Shown: positions 1 to 8,326 of the stretch, in pieces
Layout of the letters: each line of letters starts with the position of its first letter
Position numbering within the stretch: position 1 is the first letter of the stretch
From: JBDTVS01 sp040007095
Lineage (GTDB): Bacteria; Acidobacteriota; Vicinamibacteria; Vicinamibacterales; CAVVIG01
Direction: 5' to 3'
Length of the DNA: 64,000 nucleotides
NCBI GenBank assembly: GCA_040007095.1
Contig: JBDTVS010000009.1
Coordinates: 14,493-78,492, forward strand
Position numbers and translations under genes: made by a program
The notes under the pieces: generated by a model
Told to the model about the DNA's origin: nothing
What the model saw: only the letters and a program-made list of their open reading frames with translations
The model's database searches: none

Positions 1-356
1 TTGAGCTGCACCTTCGCGCCCCCGGTGCGCACGAGTGAGGCTTCGAAGTCGGTGGGAATCGCCAGGACCATCGTGACGTCGCCCTTGAGCAGCGCGTCGT
101 TGCCGAGGTCGAGCGAGGTGGACTGACCGATGACCCGGAAATGGCCGGAGGCCCGGAACCGGTTGGCGAGGCCGCGCGAGGCGCTCGTGTGATCGAAGTC
201 CACGATGTAGACCGGCGTGTTGAGGATCTCGAAGGTCGCGGCGTTCGACAGCACCAGCAGCTGCACGATCGGCAGAACGAGCACCTGTGCCAGCGTCGCG
301 CGGTCGCGCACCACATGCAGGACTTCCGCCCGTGCGAGAAATAGGATACGGCGCAT
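1..356 (-). CDS. ABC-2 type transporter permease, N-terminal part (cut by window edge)
   Basis: Reads from ATG at 356 toward position 1 with no stop, giving 118 residues. It begins MRRILFLARAEVLHVVRD, followed by a hydrophobic first membrane helix (about residues 22-42) and then a soluble part, the usual start of YbhS/YbhR-type ABC-2 permeases, where a large extracytoplasmic loop follows the first helix. It is the last visible gene of the minus-strand efflux operon and lies 112 bp after the stop of a second permease, so it probably supplies the second membrane half of the same exporter. The rest of the protein lies outside the window. Confidence 0.85.
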   Translation of the reverse strand, partial: MRRILFLARAEVLHVVRDRATLAQVLVLPIVQLLVLSNAATFEILNTPVYIVDFDHTSASRGLANRFRASGHFRVIGQSTSLDLGNDALLKGDVTMVLAIPTDFEASLVRTGGAKVQL

Positions 357-393
357 GTCGCGGGCTCCAGACCGACGGGCACTCGGCCTACAT

Positions 394-434
394 CAGACCT
401 CAGACTTCGGCCAGACTTGAGACTTCAGACTTTC
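394..434. repeat. Degenerate short repeats 'cagactt'
   Basis: Between the two permease genes, cagacct/cagactt occurs at 394, 401, 412 and 426 with related gagactt copies between. It is the only structured part of the gap. It looks like a decayed tandem array; no function is apparent. Confidence 0.5.
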
Positions 435-468
435 TAAGAACTTACCGAACGAGTCGCACGACTGCGAG

Positions 469-1572
469 CTATTCCAGTCGTTCGTGGAACGCCCTCGTGC
501 TCATCGTCAACAACACGAGCGCCATGGTCACCAGAACCAGCGTCTCCCGCCACAGATACTCGAGGCCAACGCCCTTCAGCATGATGCTGCGCGCCACGAA
601 CACGAACCACCTCGCCGGCACGATGTTCGAGACGACCTGCAACACCTGCGGCATGCTCTCGATCGGGAAGATGAATCCCGAGAGGAGCATGGTCGGCAGC
701 ATCGTGCCGACCATGGCACCCATCATGGCGACGCGCTGTGAGGACGTGCGCGCCGAAATGAGAATGCCGAGCGACAGCGAGACGAGAATGAAGAGGACGC
801 TCTCGGCAAGCAATAGTGCGACGCTGCCACGCAGCGGGACATTGAACACCAGGCGGGCCTCGACGATGACCCCGACGACGCTGACGAAGCCGACCGCGAG
901 ATAGGGCGCGACTTTGCCGACGATGATTTGCCAGGGGCGCAGCGGCGAGACGAGCAGCGCCTCCATGCTGCCGGTTTCCTTCTCGCGCGTCAGCGAGATC
1001 GCCGTCATCAGCGACGAGATAATCGTCAGGATGAACGCCATCAGCCCTGGCACGAACAGGTTCGAGCTCTCGCGGGTCGGGTTGAAGCGCATGCGGATCT
1101 CGGGCGCGATCCGGACGCCCGGAGCACCGGCCTGCAGTTCCCGCTCGTATCCTTCGATGACGGCCGAGGCGTAGGCCTGGACGGCACTGCCCGTATTCGG
1201 CTCCGTCGCGTCGGTGACGAGCATCAGACGCGCGGGCAGGCCCCGGGCCAGGTGCTCAGCGAAATCCGGGTCGAAGACGATCGCCTCCTGCGCCTCGCCT
1301 CGCTGGAACAACGACTCGAGCGCGTCGACGCGCGACTCGACCGCCACGACGGTGAACACACCAGCCGCCGTGAACCGGCTGCGCAGGGCGAGCGTGGCGT
1401 AGTCCGGATGCGGATCGACGATGGCGAGCCGCACGCGGTCGACGTCGGTGCGAATCGCGTAGCCGAAGATGATCACCTGAAGCACAGGCAGGAGGATGAT
1501 CACGAGCAGCGTCCGCGTGTCGCGGAGAATGTGGTACGTCTCCTTGCGGAGCAGGCCGAGCAGTGCGGTCAC
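469..1572 (-). CDS. ABC-2 type transporter permease
   Basis: 367 aa, GTG start at 1572 overlapping the stop of the upstream ATPase (GTGA), so translation is coupled. It has one N-terminal membrane helix (about residues 20-38), a large extracytoplasmic region to about residue 175, then five or six further helices, the ABC-2 membrane architecture of E. coli YbhR/YhhJ. The short motif EKETGSMEALLVSPL between helices is typical of the family. With the neighbouring ATPases, HlyD-like and TolC-like proteins it should form a tripartite exporter across both membranes. The substrate cannot be told; drug or xenobiotic efflux is the usual role, and the TetR gene at the operon head fits that. Confidence 0.9.
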   Translation of the reverse strand: MTALLGLLRKETYHILRDTRTLLVIILLPVLQVIIFGYAIRTDVDRVRLAIVDPHPDYATLALRSRFTAAGVFTVVAVESRVDALESLFQRGEAQEAIVFDPDFAEHLARGLPARLMLVTDATEPNTGSAVQAYASAVIEGYERELQAGAPGVRIAPEIRMRFNPTRESSNLFVPGLMAFILTIISSLMTAISLTREKETGSMEALLVSPLRPWQIIVGKVAPYLAVGFVSVVGVIVEARLVFNVPLRGSVALLLAESVLFILVSLSLGILISARTSSQRVAMMGAMVGTMLPTMLLSGFIFPIESMPQVLQVVSNIVPARWFVFVARSIMLKGVGLEYLWRETLVLVTMALVLLTMSTRAFHERLE

Positions 1573-2330
1573 GGCGGCGATCCTCCCGCGCCGCCTGCCG
1601 CGTCGGGGCGGGCGAGCGTGACGAACACTTCGTCGATCGATTCGGTGCCGAACTGGTGTTTGAGGTCGGACGGGGTGCCCAATGCCCCGATTTTGCCGGC
1701 GACCATGATCGAGATCCGGTCGCAGTATTCGGCTTCGTCCATGTAGTGCGTCGTAATCAGGACCGTCGTGCCCGCCGCGGCGGCTTCGTAAATCAGTTCC
1801 CAGAACTGCCGGCGTGTGATCGGATCCACGCCGCTGGTCGGCTCGTCGAGGAACACGATGCGGGGCTGATGGAGGAGCGCCACGGAGAAGGCGAGCTTCT
1901 GCCGCCAGCCGAGCGGGAGAGCCCGCACGAAGTCGTTCGCCGCACTTTCGAAGCCGAGACGGGCCAGCAGACGTTCGGTGCGATCCCGGATCTGCCGGTT
2001 CGACAGGCCGTAGATGCCGCCGTACAGCTGGATATTCTCGCGAACCGTGAGGTCCTCGTACAGCGAGAAGCGCTGGCTCATATAGCCGATGTCGTGCTTG
2101 ATGGCCTCGCTTTCCGTGACGACATCGTGGCCGGCCACTCTCGCCGAGCCGCTGGTCGGCGCGAGCAGGCCGATCAGCATGCGCAGCGCCGTGGTCTTTC
2201 CCGCGCCGTTCGCGCCAAGAAATCCGAAGACCTCGCCGACACGCACGTCGAAGGTGATGTGGTCGACGGCGGTGAACGCGCCGAAGACGCGCGTGAGATC
2301 CTTCGTCTGAATCGCCAGCTCGCCGGTCAT
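1569..2330 (-). CDS. ABC transporter ATPase, second NBD of a YbhF-like pair
   Basis: 253 aa. Walker A GANGAGKTT and Walker B IVFLDEPTSGVD are intact, and the switch histidine is present in ITTHYMDEA. The signature loop reads LPLGWRQ in place of LSGGQ, so this protein cannot contribute a standard signature to its partner. The start overlaps the upstream ATPase stop (ATGA). E. coli YbhF and YhiH carry two such domains in one chain; here they are two separate genes. Cytoplasmic, expected to pair with the product at 2327-3334 and drive the ABC-2 permeases. Confidence 0.93.
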   Translation of the reverse strand: MTGELAIQTKDLTRVFGAFTAVDHITFDVRVGEVFGFLGANGAGKTTALRMLIGLLAPTSGSARVAGHDVVTESEAIKHDIGYMSQRFSLYEDLTVRENIQLYGGIYGLSNRQIRDRTERLLARLGFESAANDFVRALPLGWRQKLAFSVALLHQPRIVFLDEPTSGVDPITRRQFWELIYEAAAAGTTVLITTHYMDEAEYCDRISIMVAGKIGALGTPSDLKHQFGTESIDEVFVTLARPDAAGGAGGSPP

Positions 2331-3334
2331 GCCGCCCCGGTGGATCTGAATGGTGCCTGCTGGTTGTCTTCCGGGGCGCCCATCGACGCCATGAAGCTGT
2401 CTTCGATCGTCGCCGGGATGGCGCCGGCCCGGATGTCGTGAAACCCCCGGGACTCCAGGAACGCCGTCACGTCGCGCGCGATCTGCTCGGGTGCGGCCCG
2501 CTGTCGCTTGTCCGTAAAGTGCAGGACGTCGCCGAACGGATAGATGGTGTGGGTTTGCGGGTAGTCGCGAATCGCGAGCAGCGCGCGATACCGGTCGTTG
2601 GCCCGGATGCCGAGCAGCGGGCGGTCGAAGGACTGCGTGATGGCTCGCGGCGTGTCGAGGGCGAGCAACCGGCCGCGTTGGACGAGGGCGACCCTGTCGC
2701 AGCGCGTCGCCTCGTCCATGTAGGGGGTGGAGACCACGATGGTGAGGCCGGTCGCCTTGAGCCGATCGAGCAGATCCCAGAATTCACGCCGCGAGACCGC
2801 ATCGACGCCGGTCGTCGGCTCGTCGAGGAACAGGATCTCGGGGCGATGGACGAGCGCACAGCAGAGCGCCAGCTTCTGCTTCATCCCTCCCGATAACGCG
2901 GCAGCGCGGCGGTCCTTGAAGGCCTCGATTTGCGAATAGATAGGTGCGATCTGCGAGTACTCGCGTTCGACGGTCGTCCCGAACACCGAGGCGAAGAACC
3001 GCAGGTTTTCTTCGATGCTCAGATCGGGGTACAGGGAGAAGCGACCCGGCATGTAGCCGATGCGCTGCCTCAGCCTCCACAAGTCCTTCACCACGTCCTG
3101 TCCGAGCACCCGAGCGGTCCCCGAACCGGGCACCAGCAGCGTCGTCAGAATCCGGAACAGCGTCGTCTTCCCGCCGCCATCGGGTCCGATGAAGCCAAAG
3201 AGCTCGCCGGCGCGAACGGAAAAGGACATGCCGTCGAGCGCGACGATCGGACCGAATCGTTTGACGAGGGCGTCGACCACGACGGCGTCAGCGTCGGACT
3301 GGCGCGTGCCTGATTGAGCTGTCGCGGGGCTCAT
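2327..3334 (-). CDS. ABC transporter ATPase, first NBD of a YbhF-like pair
   Basis: 335 aa from ATG at 3334, chosen because it overlaps the stop of the HlyD-like gene (ATGA); a longer frame upstream only shadows that gene. Walker A GPDGGGKTT, signature LSGGMKQKL and Walker B ILFLDEPTTGVD are good, but the H-loop reads VVSTPYMDEA, with proline where histidine is expected. This defect complements the degenerate signature of the partner ATPase: in a heterodimer one nucleotide site would be built from the poor parts of both and the other from the good parts of both. A C-terminal regulatory stretch of about 90 residues follows the ATPase core. Confidence 0.93.
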   Translation of the reverse strand: MSPATAQSGTRQSDADAVVVDALVKRFGPIVALDGMSFSVRAGELFGFIGPDGGGKTTLFRILTTLLVPGSGTARVLGQDVVKDLWRLRQRIGYMPGRFSLYPDLSIEENLRFFASVFGTTVEREYSQIAPIYSQIEAFKDRRAAALSGGMKQKLALCCALVHRPEILFLDEPTTGVDAVSRREFWDLLDRLKATGLTIVVSTPYMDEATRCDRVALVQRGRLLALDTPRAITQSFDRPLLGIRANDRYRALLAIRDYPQTHTIYPFGDVLHFTDKRQRAAPEQIARDVTAFLESRGFHDIRAGAIPATIEDSFMASMGAPEDNQQAPFRSTGAA

Positions 3335-4374
3335 TTCGCCGGACTCGTGGTGTCGAATTGCACATCGGCCGGCATCCCGATCTTCAGCACGCCGCCTTCG
3401 TTCGGCACGCGGATCTTGACGGCGTAGACGAGGTCGGCGCGCTCTTCGCGGGTCTGAATCGGCGTCGGCGTGAACTCGGCCTCGGACGAAATCCACGACA
3501 CGGTGCCGGAGAGCGCGCGGCGCGCCTCGCCGCGCGCGTCGATCGTGACGCGCGCGCCGGCCCCGAGCTTCACCTGCGCCAGTTGCGGCTCGGTGACGTA
3601 CGCCCGCACCTCCACCGAGTCGAGGTTGGCGATCTTGTAGAGCGGCTGGCCCGGCTGCACGAACTCGCCGGCCTTGGCGTAGGTAGTGAGCACCGTGCCG
3701 GCCACGGGGTTGGTCACCTGGCTCTTGCGCATCCGTTCGGTGACCTGGGCGATCTGCGCGGCCGCCGAGGTCACCTGCGCCGTCGCGGTCTGGCGCTGCG
3801 CGCGCGTGGCCTCGATCTGCTGAGTGTGGGCTTGAATCTGGCTGTCCTGCGCCTTGACTTGCTCGGCTTGCGCCTTGATCTGCTCGTCGAGCACGCGGGC
3901 ATCTCGCTCGGCCTGATCGAGCTGCTGGGCGGTCGCCGCCGCCTGCGCGAAGAGGCGTTGTGTGCGCTCGTAGGTGCGGCGTGCGATTTCTCGCTGGGCT
4001 TCGAGCGCGGCGCTCTGCGCCTTCGCGGCGTCTCGCTGGGCCACCGCCACGTTTCGCTGGGCCTGCAGCACGTCGACCTGCTGGGCGACTTCGTTGACTC
4101 GAGAAGTCGTCGCACCGCGCTGCGCCTCGAGCTGATCGCGCTGAAGCCCCAGTTCGACCGCGTCGATGGTGCCGACAACGGCGTCGACCGCCAGCGAGTC
4201 TCCTTCTTTCGGTGCGAACGAGACGAGCCGGCCTCCGGTTTCGGCGCCCACGACCACGGCGGTGGCCTCCACGTTGCCGTATGCGTCCGGCGGCATCGGA
4301 CGCGCGCAGTTGGCCGCGCCCGCCGTCATCAACAGCAGTATCGGCAGGCGGGCATACCCAGCCATCGATCGCAT
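3331..4374 (-). CDS. HlyD-family membrane fusion (periplasmic adaptor) protein
   Basis: 347 aa from ATG at 4374, overlapping the TolC-like stop (ATGA). An N-terminal signal or membrane anchor (residues 4-22) ends in GAANC, a poor lipobox, so lipidation is uncertain. A lipoyl-like half follows, then a long Gln/Ala-rich coiled-coil hairpin (about residues 75-205, heptads of AQRxAAKAQ type), then the second lipoyl half and beta-barrel with the adaptor motif AGEFVQPGQPLYKI. It would bridge the ABC permeases and the outer-membrane TolC-like channel. The upstream in-frame extension is rejected because it runs inside the TolC-like gene. Confidence 0.93.
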   Translation of the reverse strand: MRSMAGYARLPILLLMTAGAANCARPMPPDAYGNVEATAVVVGAETGGRLVSFAPKEGDSLAVDAVVGTIDAVELGLQRDQLEAQRGATTSRVNEVAQQVDVLQAQRNVAVAQRDAAKAQSAALEAQREIARRTYERTQRLFAQAAATAQQLDQAERDARVLDEQIKAQAEQVKAQDSQIQAHTQQIEATRAQRQTATAQVTSAAAQIAQVTERMRKSQVTNPVAGTVLTTYAKAGEFVQPGQPLYKIANLDSVEVRAYVTEPQLAQVKLGAGARVTIDARGEARRALSGTVSWISSEAEFTPTPIQTREERADLVYAVKIRVPNEGGVLKIGMPADVQFDTTSPAK

Positions 4375-5705
4375 CAACGCACCTCCAGCCCCAACGTGGT
4401 GAGGAACCTGGCGCTCGCCTGTGCGAGCTCCACCCGATGTCCGGCCCGGGCGAACTGCGCCTGAAGAAGCTCCGCGCTCCGGTCCAGATATTCGGCCGCC
4501 GTCACGACGCGCTCTTGAAAGCGCGCCTGCATGCTGCGCTCGATCTCCTCCCGCAGCGCGATGATGCGGTCGTCGAGCGCCAGCGCGGTGGTCAGGCGAT
4601 CGATCGCCGCCAGATCCGCCTCGGTCGAACGGCCCAGGCCCCGTGTGAAGGCGGCCTCGTCGTCGGCGACGATCTGCTGCTGGAGCGCCAGCGCCTCCCG
4701 CTCGCGGTTGGTGGTGCCCCAATTCCAGGCCTTCCACTGCACCTGCAGGCCGGCAAGGCCGTACGACTCGAACTGATCGCTGATGAAATTGAGGCCCGGA
4801 CGGCCGTACCCGACACGGGCGAACGCCGAAATGCGCGGCTGATCCTGGGCCGTCGCGACCTCCTGCTGCCGGGCGAGGCGCTCTCGCGTGCGGGCGAACT
4901 GGTCGTACTCGGGCCGTGCGCGGGTGGCGTCTACCGCCGCGCGCGCCTGCATCACGGCCGCGGTCAACTCAGGAAGTTGGAGGAGGTCGGTTTCCGCCAT
5001 CGCCCGTCCCGTCAGTCGCGAGAGTCTCGCCAGTGCGCCGCGGCGCGTGGCGCGGAGCTCCGCTTCATCCTGGCGGCGCTCGAGGAGCGTCGCTTCAATC
5101 GCGGCCGCGTCGGCCGCAAGCGATGCGCCCTCGCGAACACGGACGTTCATTTCGTCGAGCCGACCTTCGAGATCCTTGACGGTAGCGGCGAGCGTCCCGG
5201 CGCGCTCCTGGAGCAGCGCCGCCGAGAAGAACGCCTCGTTGACTTCCTGGCGCAACCCGAACAGCGCGGTCCGAATGCGGGCCTGGGCCTCGGCCAGCTG
5301 GGCGCGTTCGGCGGCCAGGCGCGGCTGAATCGTCTTGTCGAGCAGGCGCTGATCGATCCTGAGGTGAGCGTCGTAGGTATCCTTCGGGGTCGAAAACAGC
5401 GGCTGTCCACCGGGCCCGAGGATCGGAGCGGTGGGCACGTCAGACTGATACTGTGCCTGGCCTTCGGCCACGATCGCAGGCAAACGCTCGGCCTCGATGT
5501 TGCGCAGCCTGAGCGCGGTCTGATCCGCCTGGAGCTGGAGTGCGTGGAACCGCGGGTCGGCGTCGATGGCGGCCCGGTAGAGACCGCCAATCTCGAGGGC
5601 GCCGCCCGAGTCCTGCGGGTATTGCGCGACCGCCGGCGCGGCACAGGCCAGAACCAGCGTCATCGCCGCCGGAAACAATGCGAGCGTCTCGAACGTCAAC
5701 GTCAT
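4374..5705 (-). CDS. TolC-family outer membrane efflux protein
   Basis: 443 aa from ATG at 5705, overlapping the TetR stop (ATGA). A Sec signal peptide ends near residue 23 (ACAAPAVAQ). The rest is the duplicated OEP domain rich in Ala, Gln, Arg and Leu heptads, as in the alpha-barrel of TolC, with barrel-type segments such as ARVGYGRPG and LQVQWKAWNWG in the second half. It should be the outer-membrane exit duct of the exporter encoded downstream. Its place between the regulator and the adaptor gene is usual for such operons. Confidence 0.93.
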   Translation of the reverse strand: MTLTFETLALFPAAMTLVLACAAPAVAQYPQDSGGALEIGGLYRAAIDADPRFHALQLQADQTALRLRNIEAERLPAIVAEGQAQYQSDVPTAPILGPGGQPLFSTPKDTYDAHLRIDQRLLDKTIQPRLAAERAQLAEAQARIRTALFGLRQEVNEAFFSAALLQERAGTLAATVKDLEGRLDEMNVRVREGASLAADAAAIEATLLERRQDEAELRATRRGALARLSRLTGRAMAETDLLQLPELTAAVMQARAAVDATRARPEYDQFARTRERLARQQEVATAQDQPRISAFARVGYGRPGLNFISDQFESYGLAGLQVQWKAWNWGTTNREREALALQQQIVADDEAAFTRGLGRSTEADLAAIDRLTTALALDDRIIALREEIERSMQARFQERVVTAAEYLDRSAELLQAQFARAGHRVELAQASARFLTTLGLEVR

Positions 5706-6364
5706 GGACGTAAGGCCCCCAAAAAGAACGCGGCGAGCTCGTGGCGGCGCTTGTCGATGAAGCGATCGAAGCCGTGTTGATTCATTCCGAACAGCGCCAT
5801 GATCATCGGCCGCGCCGCGAACGGGAAGATGCACAGAGAAATGAGATTGATCATGAATTGCTCGGGCGAGATCGCCCGCATGGTGCCAGCCCGAACCCGC
5901 GCCTCGATCTGCCGGCGCAGCGCCGCCGCGATCTTCGGGCCGACGGCTTCGGGGGTCATCCCCACCAGCGTCGAGATGAGCTGCGGCGCGCGCTCGGCAT
6001 GATGAGCCAGCTCGCTGAGGATGTAGCCGGGCAGGTAGGGCGCCTGCGACAGATGGTCGAGCTCCAGTTGCACTACTCGCCTGACCTTGTCTTCGAGCTC
6101 GGCGTCGGACGCCATTACTTCGATCACACGGGGAAAGAGCTGTTGGGCGGCGCGCCGGAAGACAGCTTCCGAAAGCCGCGCCTTGCTGCGGAAGTAGTAG
6201 TGCAGGAGGGCCTGGTTGACGCCCGCCTGGGCGGCGATGTCCTGCATGCGCGCGCCGGCGGTGCCGCGGCTGAGGAACACGACGTGCGCGGCGTCCAGGA
6301 TCCGCTGTTCGGTCTGACCGTCATTCGTGGTGGCGGTCCGGCCTTTTCTTATTATCTGTTTCAT
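5702..6364 (-). CDS. TetR/AcrR-family transcriptional regulator
   Basis: 220 aa. The N-terminal helix-turn-helix spans about residues 18-64 (RILDAAHVVF, GARMQDIAAQAGVNQALLHYYF), the classical TetR DNA-binding domain; the C-terminal 150 residues form the ligand-binding and dimerisation part. It is the first gene of the efflux operon and overlaps the next gene, so it is co-transcribed with what it most likely represses. A promoter at 6385-6413 and a dyad at 6365-6380, overlapping the predicted start of transcription, suggest autorepression of the whole operon. The inducer is unknown. Confidence 0.93.
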   Translation of the reverse strand: MKQIIRKGRTATTNDGQTEQRILDAAHVVFLSRGTAGARMQDIAAQAGVNQALLHYYFRSKARLSEAVFRRAAQQLFPRVIEVMASDAELEDKVRRVVQLELDHLSQAPYLPGYILSELAHHAERAPQLISTLVGMTPEAVGPKIAAALRRQIEARVRAGTMRAISPEQFMINLISLCIFPFAARPMIMALFGMNQHGFDRFIDKRRHELAAFFLGALRP

Positions 6365-6380
6365 TTAACCAAACGATTAA
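6365..6380 (-). promoter_or_regulatory. Putative TetR operator
   Basis: TTAACCAAACGATTAA is an imperfect dyad (TTAACC / GATTAA, one mismatch, 4-bp centre) directly against the tetR start codon and over the predicted transcription start. Position and symmetry fit an autoregulatory operator; not tested. Confidence 0.4.
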
Positions 6381-6384
6381 GCGG

Positions 6385-6413
6385 ATTGTCGGTCAGGCGC
6401 GGACGGGATGCAA
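6385..6413 (-). promoter_or_regulatory. Putative sigma-70-type promoter of the efflux operon
   Basis: On the minus strand TTGCAT (6413-6408), a 17-bp spacer and GACAAT (6390-6385). Transcription would start near 6378, about 14 nt before the tetR ATG, with no Shine-Dalgarno visible in that leader. Confidence 0.45.
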
Positions 6414-6491
6414 GTGCTTTCTGCAATGACGGCTGGCGTCGGGGCGCCGAAGGGGGATTCGAAAAAGCAGGGCAAAGACAAACACGAGCCG

Positions 6492-6530
6492 CGACGGTCC
6501 GCCTGAAGGCTGCCTGAAGGCGGACACTAC
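6492..6530 (+). repeat. Repeat family R2, copy 1 (hairpin)
   Basis: cgacggtccgcctgaaggc followed by tgcctgaaggcggacactac. The ends gtccgcc/ggcggac form a 7-bp stem. A shorter copy lies at 37740-37767 and a related one, reversed, at 19557-19601. This copy is in the gap between the efflux operon and the DUF4342 gene. Confidence 0.6.
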
Positions 6531-6599
6531 TTACAGACGAAAGCGTTCTAGGATGACAAGGACATCGATCGGTAAGCGGTTCCAAGCGAAGGAGGCCAG

Positions 6600-6890
6600 A
6601 TGACTGCAAAGACCGTATGGGAATCGTTCAAGGCGGACGGCGAGACGGTGATCGAGAAGCTGAAGGCGTTGATTCACGAAGGAAATGTGCGCCGCGTCGT
6701 GATTCAGCACGACGGCCGCACGGTGGCGGAGTTTCCGCTGACCGTCGGCGTGGTCGGCGCGATGCTCGCGCCGATTGTTGCGGCGATCGGCGCCCTGGTC
6801 GCGCTCCTCAAAGACTGCACGATACAGGTCGAGCGCACAGACACCGATGCCGAGGCTCAGGAAGATACCCAGGCCTCGAAGTCGGCCTAG
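6600..6890 (+). CDS. DUF4342-family small membrane-associated protein
   Basis: 96 aa, with a good ribosome site (aaggagg) 8 nt before the ATG. The N-terminal half is charged (residues 1-45, containing KLKALIHEGNVRRVVI), and a single hydrophobic helix follows at about residues 48-70 (VGVVGAMLAPIVAAIGALVALL). This matches DUF4342 proteins, small bacterial proteins of unknown function found in Firmicutes and other phyla. The tail is acidic. It stands alone between the efflux operon and a convergent gene. Confidence 0.75.
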   Translation: MTAKTVWESFKADGETVIEKLKALIHEGNVRRVVIQHDGRTVAEFPLTVGVVGAMLAPIVAAIGALVALLKDCTIQVERTDTDAEAQEDTQASKSA

Positions 6891-6956
6891 CCCTGGCTCC
6901 GCATCGGATCCCACCCCGCCGTGTGGGAACGCGCGTCGGGAGCCCCGCGCCGCCGG

Positions 6957-8048
6957 TTATCGTTTTGCGGCAGGGGCGACTTCCACGCCGGCCAGCCTGG
7001 CGCGGTCGAGGGAAGACTTCACGAAGCCTGACGCACGTACGTCGGCGACAAAGCGATTGATCTCGTCGAGGCTCGACGCCTGGCCTTTCTCGACGACGAT
7101 GGCCTGACCGATCATCAGGAAGTTGTCCGGAAGGACGCGTACGGCCGCGGATGTTTTGGCGGCTTCTTCCATTCGCTGGCGGTTGGCGGCAAACGCGTCA
7201 ATCTTGCCGCTCGTGAGCATGGCCACGAGCGCATCGTGGCCCGGCGTCTCGGCCAGGATGGCCACATGCGCCAGCTTGATATGCTCGCTGACGTAAATCT
7301 CCTGACTCTGGGCCTTGGCGGCTCCGATGGTCACGCCCGCCCGGTCGATGTCCGCGGTCGCTCGTATCGGCGAATCGGATCGCACCAGATAGGCGCTGGC
7401 CACCAGGGCGTACGGGTCCGAGAATTCCACCTGCGCGGCACGTGCCGCTTCGTACGCGAGAAAACCGATGTCGGCCTGATGGGATTTCACGCGCTCGATC
7501 ACGGCGGCGGGATTGGGCTCGGGCAGAATGACCGCGGGCACGCCGAGGCGCCGCGCCAGCTCGTGCACGAGATCGGCGATGGGGCCGGTCACCTCGCCGG
7601 TCCGGGGATCGATCCGCCCCTGAACCGGGTTGGTCGCGAGGAACGCCGCCCGCAGCGTCCCGGTCGGCGCCAGGTTGGCCGCCGGCAGCGGCGTGGCGAG
7701 GGTCAGCGTGAGCTGGAGGCTATGTAGCGGCTCGCGAAGCCGGGATCCAAAAATGAATTCGCCGTCCGGTTGTTTGCGGATGACGAAGCCGTGAAAGTCG
7801 CCGGGCGCATCCGGGACGTTGCGCAGGAACTTGCCGTCGGGCGCGTAGACCTGCAGGCCGGCCTGGGGATCCTGCACGCTGACGTAGACCTCTCCACTGG
7901 CGCTGACCGCCACGTCGCCGTGCTGGTTGCCGAGCGCGGGCCGGCCCTCTGGCAGCTTCGGCCACTCGGGGACGGTCTTGAAATCCACGCTGGCGGCGTT
8001 GGCGACCAGGGTCATGCACGCCATTAACGCCAGGATCGTCTGCTTCAT
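6957..8048 (-). CDS. Chimeric secreted protein: NHL-propeller fragment joined to a type-2 periplasmic solute-binding domain
   Basis: 363 aa from ATG at 8048 with a Sec signal (residues 1-19, ending ANAA). Residues 20-105 look like the first blades of an NHL or peptidyl-hydroxyglycine-lyase-like propeller (GDVAVSASGEVYVS, VYAPDGKFLRNV). From about residue 125 to the end it reads as an amino-acid-type solute-binding protein (GTLRAAFLATNP, PIADLVHELARRLGV, DIGFLAYEAARA). The junction contains LTLTLATPLPAANLAPTG, which resembles the signal peptide of a second protein, so two genes seem to have been joined in frame. The propeller is far too short to close. Function of the hybrid is unknown. Confidence 0.8.
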   Translation of the reverse strand: MKQTILALMACMTLVANAASVDFKTVPEWPKLPEGRPALGNQHGDVAVSASGEVYVSVQDPQAGLQVYAPDGKFLRNVPDAPGDFHGFVIRKQPDGEFIFGSRLREPLHSLQLTLTLATPLPAANLAPTGTLRAAFLATNPVQGRIDPRTGEVTGPIADLVHELARRLGVPAVILPEPNPAAVIERVKSHQADIGFLAYEAARAAQVEFSDPYALVASAYLVRSDSPIRATADIDRAGVTIGAAKAQSQEIYVSEHIKLAHVAILAETPGHDALVAMLTSGKIDAFAANRQRMEEAAKTSAAVRVLPDNFLMIGQAIVVEKGQASSLDEINRFVADVRASGFVKSSLDRARLAGVEVAPAAKR

Positions 8049-8081
8049 GTCAGTCGATTGTCGCCGCCGCGGAGTCGTTGT

Positions 8082-8120
8082 CAAGGCAGAACTGCAAGGC
8101 AGAACTGCAAGGCCGAACTG
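8082..8120. repeat. 13-bp tandem repeat, three copies
   Basis: caaggcagaactg at 8082, 8095 and 8108 (third copy with one change), in the divergent gap between the chimeric gene and argG. Confidence 0.8.
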
Positions 8121-8165
8121 TCAACGCACCCACGTCTTCTACAGGGAGTGCGCCCGCCGCATCAC

Positions 8166-8255
8166 GACGGTAAACCACCGAGGTCACGGAGATCACCGAA
8201 AAAAATCCTGATGTTCTGCCTCGGTGACACTCGGGGTGGCTCGGTGGTTAACGTC
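8166..8255. repeat. Imperfect inverted repeat with 'ccaccgagg' arms
   Basis: Left arm gacggtaaaccaccgagg and right arm ctcggtggttaacgtc face each other over about 56 bp. It resembles the R3 family (accac..gag/aag motifs). It lies upstream of argG; whether it affects expression cannot be told. Confidence 0.5.
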
Positions 8256-8326
8256 AACCTGAGACGCGACGCACCAGGTGTTGGGAAGTAGCGACTGGGC
8301 GGATTCGCGCTATCCTGAAGGGCTAC

